From Terriglobia bacterium (GTDB lineage: Bacteria; Acidobacteriota; Terriglobia; UBA7540): 11,281 nucleotides of DNA. How positions within the stretch are numbered: the stretch's first letter is position 1; every line of letters begins with the position of its first letter. Both the position numbers and the translations under genes were made by a program. The stretch spans positions 1 to 11,281 of the forward strand of contig JALHUF010000419.1 of the NCBI GenBank assembly GCA_022866195.1, read 5' to 3'. Shown one piece after another: positions 8,239 through 11,281 of this stretch. Under the pieces are notes generated by a model that saw only the letters and a list, made by a program, of their open reading frames with translations, did no database searches and was not told the DNA's origin.

Positions 8239-9236
8239 TGCTCAGGGCCGACGGGCGGGTTCGCCTCGGGACTTGGCGGGACCTCAGCCGTGCCCAAGCC
8301 GTCCGTCGAGAAATCCTCCTCACGAAAAGCCCGTTCCTTTTGCGTTAGTTCATCGGATTTCTTCCGGGCTTCCTCCGCCTCCTGCAACTGTCCCAACCGG
8401 CGGTAGGCGCGGGCGAGCAAGGTGTAGGCCTGCCGCATGTCAGGTCGGAGAGCCGCGGCAGCCTGCAACTCAGCCACCGCCTCAGTGGTCTGCCCGGCGC
8501 GCAGCAGGGCATCCCCCAGGGCCAGACGGGCGGGGGCGGAGTCCGGGTCAAGCGCCAGCGCCCGCCGGAACTCCCGGGTGGCCCGGGTGATGTCCTCCTG
8601 GTAGAGATAGCACACGCCCAGCCCGTAGGCGCTGTCGTAGTTGCGCGGTTCAATCTGCGCGGCTTGCGAATAGTACGCGAGAGCCTCATCAAAGTGGAAC
8701 TGGGTCCGTTTTAATTCACCCAGAGCGTTCAGGACCTCCACCGAGCGGGGGTCAGCCCTTGAGGCCGCCAGGTATTCCTCCTCCGCCTTGGCACGGTTGT
8801 GCTGGACCTGATACGACTCTGCCAGAAGCTGGTGAACGCGCGCTGAGTCAGGGGCAAGGGCGTAGAGCGCTTGGTGCTCCGCCTGCGAGAGGAGCAGGCA
8901 GACCCGGCCCAGAAGATAAAGCGCATCGATACTCTTGGGTTCCGCGCGCAAGACTTTCCGGAGTTCCTGGTAGGCGGATAGATGCTTTCCCTGGGCCACT
9001 TCGGCCCGCGCCAGAAGTACGAGGCCCGCAGAGGCTCCCGGATGGGTTTTGAGGTATTTTCTCGCCAGGGCGCCAGCGGCAACGGGATCGCCCCGGTAGA
9101 GCGCTCTGGTGCCCTCGGCCAGCAACCCCTCTTGCTCTCCGCGCAGCGCGCTCGCCGCCCCGAGCACCGTGAGCAGGGCAACGACCTGGATGCTTCGGGT
9201 GATTGGGCTCTTTTCACCGGCGCGGCGTGTGCTCAT
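8235..9236 (-). CDS. Exported TPR protein (first gene of TPR operon)
   Basis: From the ATG at 9236 this is 333 residues; a GTG at 9242 would add two. An N-terminal hydrophobic segment (about 12-32, SIQVVALLTVLGAASAL) is a signal peptide or membrane anchor. TPR units run from about 38 to 295, for example NALGELKRTQFHFDEALAYY, YGLGVCYLYQEDITRATREF and YTLLARAYRRLGQLQEAEEA. The C-terminal 35 residues are polar and Pro/Glu-rich, probably disordered. Neither start has an ideal ribosome-binding site: GGGGG lies 4 bases before the GTG and about 10 before the ATG. It is the promoter-proximal gene of a three-gene TPR operon and is divergent from the DUF1080 gene. TPR content says scaffold or assembly factor; the partner is not evident. 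Confidence 0.87.
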   Translation of the reverse strand: MSTRRAGEKSPITRSIQVVALLTVLGAASALRGEQEGLLAEGTRALYRGDPVAAGALARKYLKTHPGASAGLVLLARAEVAQGKHLSAYQELRKVLRAEPKSIDALYLLGRVCLLLSQAEHQALYALAPDSARVHQLLAESYQVQHNRAKAEEEYLAASRADPRSVEVLNALGELKRTQFHFDEALAYYSQAAQIEPRNYDSAYGLGVCYLYQEDITRATREFRRALALDPDSAPARLALGDALLRAGQTTEAVAELQAAAALRPDMRQAYTLLARAYRRLGQLQEAEEARKKSDELTQKERAFREEDFSTDGLGTAEVPPSPEANPPVGPEQ

Positions 9237-9452
9237 CTCCACGAGGCCCCCGGAAACGCTTGGTGGCGTGCGGACGACAACGAACGGAAAAAGTCTGAAC
9301 CCCTATGCGGCCAACTGTCAACTGCTGGCTCAAACCTCAGACCGCTGGACATGGTCGAGGGTACGGACGTACACTTTCGCCTCTGCTACACGCGGTGCGC
9401 GCGAACCTGTGTTCCGCGGAGGAACACCGACGCGGGCAAGAGGAGAAGGACA
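9237..9452. promoter_or_regulatory. Divergent promoter region between TPR operon and DUF1080 gene
   Basis: This gap of about 210 bp must drive both directions. On the plus strand TGGACA (9346-9351) and TACACT (9370-9375) form a sigma70-like pair with an 18-base spacer, about 75 bases before the DUF1080 ATG. On the minus strand a perfect TTGACA (9321-9316) is followed after 18 bases by a poor -10 (CAGACT). A direct repeat CAACTG-T-CAACTG lies at 9312-9324, over the minus-strand -35. A 5-bp inverted repeat GTACG-GA-CGTAC (9361-9372) touches the plus-strand -10 and could be an operator. All of these are pattern matches only. Confidence 0.4.
9441..9450 (+). promoter_or_regulatory. Ribosome-binding site fixing the DUF1080 start
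   Basis: AGGAGAAGGA ends 2 bases before the ATG at 9453; its AGGAG core is 7 bases from that ATG. Together with the signal peptide that begins there, it rules out the much earlier in-frame ATG at 8982, which lies inside the divergent TPR gene. Confidence 0.75.
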
Positions 9453-10247
9453 ATGCGAAATCGTACGGAGACCGCCAGCAGGCTCCTGGCTGCCGTGGCG
9501 TTGGTTGTAGGCATGGCCGCTTCAAGCTTGGCTGGGCAGGTTGATAGCAAGTGGGGAATCCACGATGTGAATCGGCCACGGCCACCGATCATCACACCTG
9601 GGACGGCGAGCACTCAGGACCAGCCGGGCCGTCCTCCCTCTGATGCTATCGTGCTATTCGATGGCAAGGACCTCTCTCAGTGGCAGACGCCCAAGGGTGA
9701 GCCGGCGAAGTGGAAGGTGGAGAACGGTTGTTTCGAAGTGGTCGCAGGGAGTGGTGATATCCAGACCAGGCAAGCTTTCGGTGACTGTCAGTTGCACGTG
9801 GAGTGGGCCGCCCCCGACCCGCCCAGGGGCAAGGACCAGGATCGGGGCAATAGCGGGGTCTACTTGATGGGTCTGTACGAGGTGCAGGTGCTCGACTCGT
9901 ACAACAACGAGACTTACGCGGACGGACAGGCGGCGGCCGTTTACGGGCAGTACCCCCCGCTGGTCAACGCTGTGCGGCCACCCGGCCAGTGGCAGACCCA
10001 CGACATTATCTTCCACGGGCCGCGTTTCGCCGCGGATGGCCAGCTCCTGCGCCGCGCGCGCGTCACCGTCGTGCACAATGGCGTGCTGGTTCAAGATAAT
10101 GTCGAACTCAGCGGCCCGACCGCGCACAAGCAACGACCTCCCTACCGGGCGCACCGGGAAAAGCTGCCCCTCCTGCTTCAGGATCACAGCCACCCGGTTC
10201 GCTACCGGAACATTTGGATTCGCGAGCTGGGTGCGGCAAACCAGTAA
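9453..10247 (+). CDS. Exported DUF1080 (3-keto-disaccharide hydrolase family) protein
   Basis: This 264-residue protein has a signal peptide (basic MRNRTETASR, hydrophobic core about 11-26, likely cleavage near SSLAG-Q), so it acts outside the cytoplasm. A low-complexity Pro/Thr-rich stretch (about 38-62) leads into a single DUF1080 domain (PF06439, concanavalin A-like beta-sandwich) at about 64-259. Hallmarks are IVLFDGKDLSQWQ, WKVENGCFEV, GNSGVYLMGLYEVQVLDSY, the WQTHDIIFHGPRF segment, and the C-terminal VRYRNIWIREL. The family is associated with carbohydrate degradation, and some members hydrolyse 3-keto-glycosides; the substrate here cannot be read from the sequence. A small CxxC protein follows after 32 bp, and the TPR operon is divergent upstream. 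Confidence 0.92.
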   Translation: MRNRTETASRLLAAVALVVGMAASSLAGQVDSKWGIHDVNRPRPPIITPGTASTQDQPGRPPSDAIVLFDGKDLSQWQTPKGEPAKWKVENGCFEVVAGSGDIQTRQAFGDCQLHVEWAAPDPPRGKDQDRGNSGVYLMGLYEVQVLDSYNNETYADGQAAAVYGQYPPLVNAVRPPGQWQTHDIIFHGPRFAADGQLLRRARVTVVHNGVLVQDNVELSGPTAHKQRPPYRAHREKLPLLLQDHSHPVRYRNIWIRELGAANQ

Positions 10248-10279
10248 CCGCAGGACAAGTTGCCCCGGATGGATTATTC

Positions 10280-10477
10280 ATGAGCCGTAAACTGCCAGAG
10301 CCGGAGCAGAAAAAGCCGCTTGCGGGAACTTGCCACCATCAATGGCAAGACCAGCAAAGCCCTTATGCCGTGGCGCAGCTCTGCAAGGTCTGCAAGCTGT
10401 TCCGCTATAAGACCAGCGCCACGGCGGACTGGGAGTACCGGGCGCCCATTCCCGTAGGGCAACTCCCGGTGGGGTAG
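10280..10477 (+). CDS. Small hypothetical protein with possible CxH-CxxC metal site
   Basis: This is a 65-residue open frame beginning 32 bp after the DUF1080 stop. It has no signal peptide or membrane segment. The N-terminus is charged (KLPEPEQKK), followed by TCHHQW with Cys18, His19 and His20, and then LCKVCKLF with Cys35 and Cys38. Four such ligands in 21 residues could bind zinc as a small ribbon. The TSATADWEYRAP segment and a Pro/Gly-rich tail end the protein. The ribosome-binding site is weak (GGATGG about 7 bases upstream), so translation is less certain than for its neighbours. I do not recognise the family. Co-transcription with the DUF1080 gene is likely from spacing. Confidence 0.55.
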   Translation: MSRKLPEPEQKKPLAGTCHHQWQDQQSPYAVAQLCKVCKLFRYKTSATADWEYRAPIPVGQLPVG

Positions 10478-10622
10478 GCGGGAAGGCCCCCGGCCGAGGC
10501 TGCCGCATGCCAAAATGCAGTAGTGATGTGCCGGGACACCCCAACAGCTTGTAGGATATGGGGCAAATCTCCCCGATTCGGTAGGCGATTTCGATAAAAA
10601 ACCCTAAGATACCCAAAAAAAA

Positions 10623-10654
10623 GCTTGACATTCCCCTATCGGGGGCGTACAAGC
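10623..10654. promoter_or_regulatory. 32-bp interrupted dyad covering the promoter
   Basis: GCTTG (10623-10627) and CAAGC (10650-10654) are inverted copies, and CCCC (10633-10636) with GGGG (10641-10644) share exactly the same centre at 10638/10639. The dyad spans the -35 to the -10, so a bound dimer would block RNA polymerase. It is a candidate operator, possibly for the HTH protein encoded downstream. Confidence 0.35.
10625..10653 (+). promoter_or_regulatory. Sigma70-like promoter for HTH-pilM operon
   Basis: A perfect -35 TTGACA (10625-10630) is followed after 17 bases by TACAAG (10648-10653), which matches four of six positions of TATAAT. An eight-A run sits just upstream. Transcription would start near 10660, giving an 85-base leader before the HTH gene. 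This is the best promoter match in the window. Confidence 0.55.
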
Positions 10655-10663
10655 AAGGGCAAG

Positions 10664-10682
10664 GACCCCATTTCCTGGGGTC
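10664..10682 (+). promoter_or_regulatory. Leader hairpin GACCCCA-TTTCC-TGGGGTC
   Basis: A perfect 7-bp stem with a 5-base loop lies just after the predicted transcription start, about 63 bases before the HTH start codon. No T-run follows, so it is not an intrinsic terminator. It could be a 5' mRNA-stabilising hairpin, part of a larger leader structure, or a second operator. Confidence 0.4.
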
Positions 10683-10744
10683 AGGCGATGATTGGCTGAT
10701 ATCGAGTTCGGCAACCGAGAAAGCATGTTCTGAAGGCTGGCATC

Positions 10745-10966
10745 ATGGTAGAGATTCGCGAGGTCATGGACATCCGTGAGGCGTCCGAATACCTGGGGGT
10801 TTCGCGCGAGACCCTGTACAAATATGTCTACGAGGAGAGGATTCCGGCCTTTAAGCTCGGGAACCGCTGGAAGTTCAAGAAGACGGTCCTGGATCCTTGG
10901 ATGGAGAAACAGAGCACGCAACGCGAAGCGCGCACGGGGCGAAGGCTGCGCGCGGACGTGCGGTAG
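10745..10966 (+). CDS. Excisionase-type HTH DNA-binding protein
   Basis: This is a 73-residue protein built almost entirely of one MerR/excisionase-like helix-turn-helix domain (HTH_17 type). Residues about 8-29 (MDIREASEYLGVSRETLYKYV) form the HTH, and IPAFKLGNRWKFKKTVLDPWM (about 33-53) is the typical wing and closing helix. The C-terminal 20 residues are Arg-rich (REARTGRRLR). GAAGG lies 8 bases before the chosen ATG; an internal ATG at 10766 would remove seven residues. It ends 12 bp before pilM, so the two are surely co-transcribed. There is no integrase or other phage gene nearby, so a regulatory role fits better than recombination directionality. That it controls pilus genes is an inference. 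Confidence 0.85.
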   Translation: MVEIREVMDIREASEYLGVSRETLYKYVYEERIPAFKLGNRWKFKKTVLDPWMEKQSTQREARTGRRLRADVR

Positions 10967-10978
10967 GGAGCATGGCCC

Positions 10979-11281
10979 ATGTTTGGATTTGGAAAACCGA
11001 AGGGGTTGGTTGGCTTGGACATCGGTTCGAGCTCGGTCAAGGTGGTCGAGCTCCGCAAGAAGGGAAGCGCCTATGAGCTCCTGAACCTGGGGATCGAAAA
11101 CCTGGGCCAGGACACGGTGGTGGACGGCGCCATCATGGATTCCTTTTCGGTATCCAACGCTATCGAGAAGATCTTTTCTGAAAACAAGATCAAGACCAAG
11201 AATGTTGCCACGGCGGTCTCTGGGCACTCGGTGATCGTCAAGAAGATCACGGTAAACGCCGCCACCGAGGACGAAGTGGCC
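10979..11281 (+). CDS. pilM: Type IV pilus assembly protein PilM (C-terminus missing)
   Basis: The first 101 codons of PilM are present and the gene runs off the right edge. PilM is a cytoplasmic actin-like ATPase that binds the N-terminal tail of PilN and links the inner-membrane alignment complex (PilN, PilO, PilP) to the pilus motor. The start MFGFGKPKGLVGLDIGSSSV is typical: a short N-terminus, then the actin-fold phosphate-1 loop (LDIGSSSVKVVEL). Further on, NVATAVSGHSVIVKKI matches the next conserved strand of the family. GGGAG lies about 8 bases before the ATG. An ATG at 10972 is out of frame. The expected downstream genes pilN, pilO, pilP and pilQ are not in view. Confidence 0.9.
   Translation, partial: MFGFGKPKGLVGLDIGSSSVKVVELRKKGSAYELLNLGIENLGQDTVVDGAIMDSFSVSNAIEKIFSENKIKTKNVATAVSGHSVIVKKITVNAATEDEVA

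Larger units (their letters stand above)
10478..10744 (+). promoter_or_regulatory. Non-coding leader of the HTH-pilM operon
   Basis: This 267-bp region has no credible open frame. Its first 110 bases are GC-rich and hold only a small GGGG-N7-CCCC hairpin (10559-10573). An A-rich patch (about 10594-10622, with runs of six and eight A) follows and could act as an UP element. Next come a sigma70-like promoter, an overlapping dyad and a leader hairpin, described separately. The HTH gene has GAAGG 8 bases before its ATG at 10745. Confidence 0.55.

Noticed and set aside
8982..9452. Early start for the DUF1080 gene at 8982
   Set aside because: It would overlap the divergent TPR gene and bury the signal peptide; the ATG at 9453 has a strong ribosome-binding site and begins the signal peptide.
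10613..10654. Intrinsic terminator on the minus strand (dyad followed by eight T)
   Set aside because: On the minus strand the dyad is followed by TTTTTTTT, which looks like a terminator, but no real minus-strand gene lies upstream of it. The stem also has a mismatched middle, so the promoter/operator reading is preferred.
10655..10744. GEMM (cyclic-dinucleotide) riboswitch before the HTH-pilM operon
   Set aside because: Only AGGGCAA and a following hairpin resemble the family. The GNRA loop, the CGCAAAGCC segment and the receptor part are not recognisable, and the predicted transcription start falls inside the motif.
10745..10966. Phage or integrative-element excisionase
   Set aside because: The domain fits an excisionase-type HTH, but there is no integrase, attachment repeat or other mobile gene nearby, and it is tightly linked to pilM.
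10604..11227. Minus-strand open frame (207 codons) opposite the HTH gene and pilM
   Set aside because: Both plus-strand genes are well supported by family motifs and ribosome-binding sites, so this is a shadow frame.

Overview
The window reads as GC-rich bacterial chromosome, most likely from an Acidobacteriota lineage. That is an inference from gene content: a Ser/Thr kinase fused to a TolB-like domain and TPRs, several secreted TPR proteins, a secreted DUF1080 protein, a homodimeric-type pyruvate dehydrogenase, and a pilM-type type IV pilus locus. No rRNA, tRNA, CRISPR array, insertion sequence or phage gene was seen, and coding density is high.

Layout. (1) 1-1812, plus strand: the C-terminal part of a membrane-anchored PknB-like kinase, cut by the left edge. 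It ends against a short convergent gap holding one candidate terminator for each side. (2) 5998-1929, minus strand: aceE then aceF, the E1 and E2 subunits of the pyruvate dehydrogenase complex, 14 bp apart. No E3 (lpd) gene is in view. (3) 6317-5999: a 319-bp gap with no convincing gene, which should hold the aceEF promoter. (4) 9236-6318, minus strand: three consecutive exported TPR proteins. The first two overlap by 4 bp (ATGA) and the third follows after 31 bp. (5) About 9237-9452: a divergent promoter region. (6) 9453-10477, plus strand: an exported DUF1080 (3-keto-disaccharide hydrolase family) protein, then a 65-residue protein with a possible metal-binding Cys/His set. (7) 10478-10744: a non-coding leader with a good sigma70-type promoter overlaid by a dyad, followed by a leader hairpin. 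(8) 10745-11281, plus strand: a 73-residue excisionase-type HTH protein, then the start of pilM, cut by the right edge.

How the genes work together. aceE and aceF form one enzyme complex feeding acetyl-CoA to central metabolism. The three TPR proteins are probably co-translated and act together in the periplasm or at the envelope; their partner is unknown. The DUF1080 protein is exported and fits carbohydrate turnover. The HTH protein leads the pilus-assembly operon and may regulate it.

Most of the window is ordinary. The parts most worth a second look are the HTH-pilM leader with its promoter-overlapping dyad and 5' hairpin, the TPR triplet, and the small Cys/His protein. I did not find a clearly new defence or mobile system.
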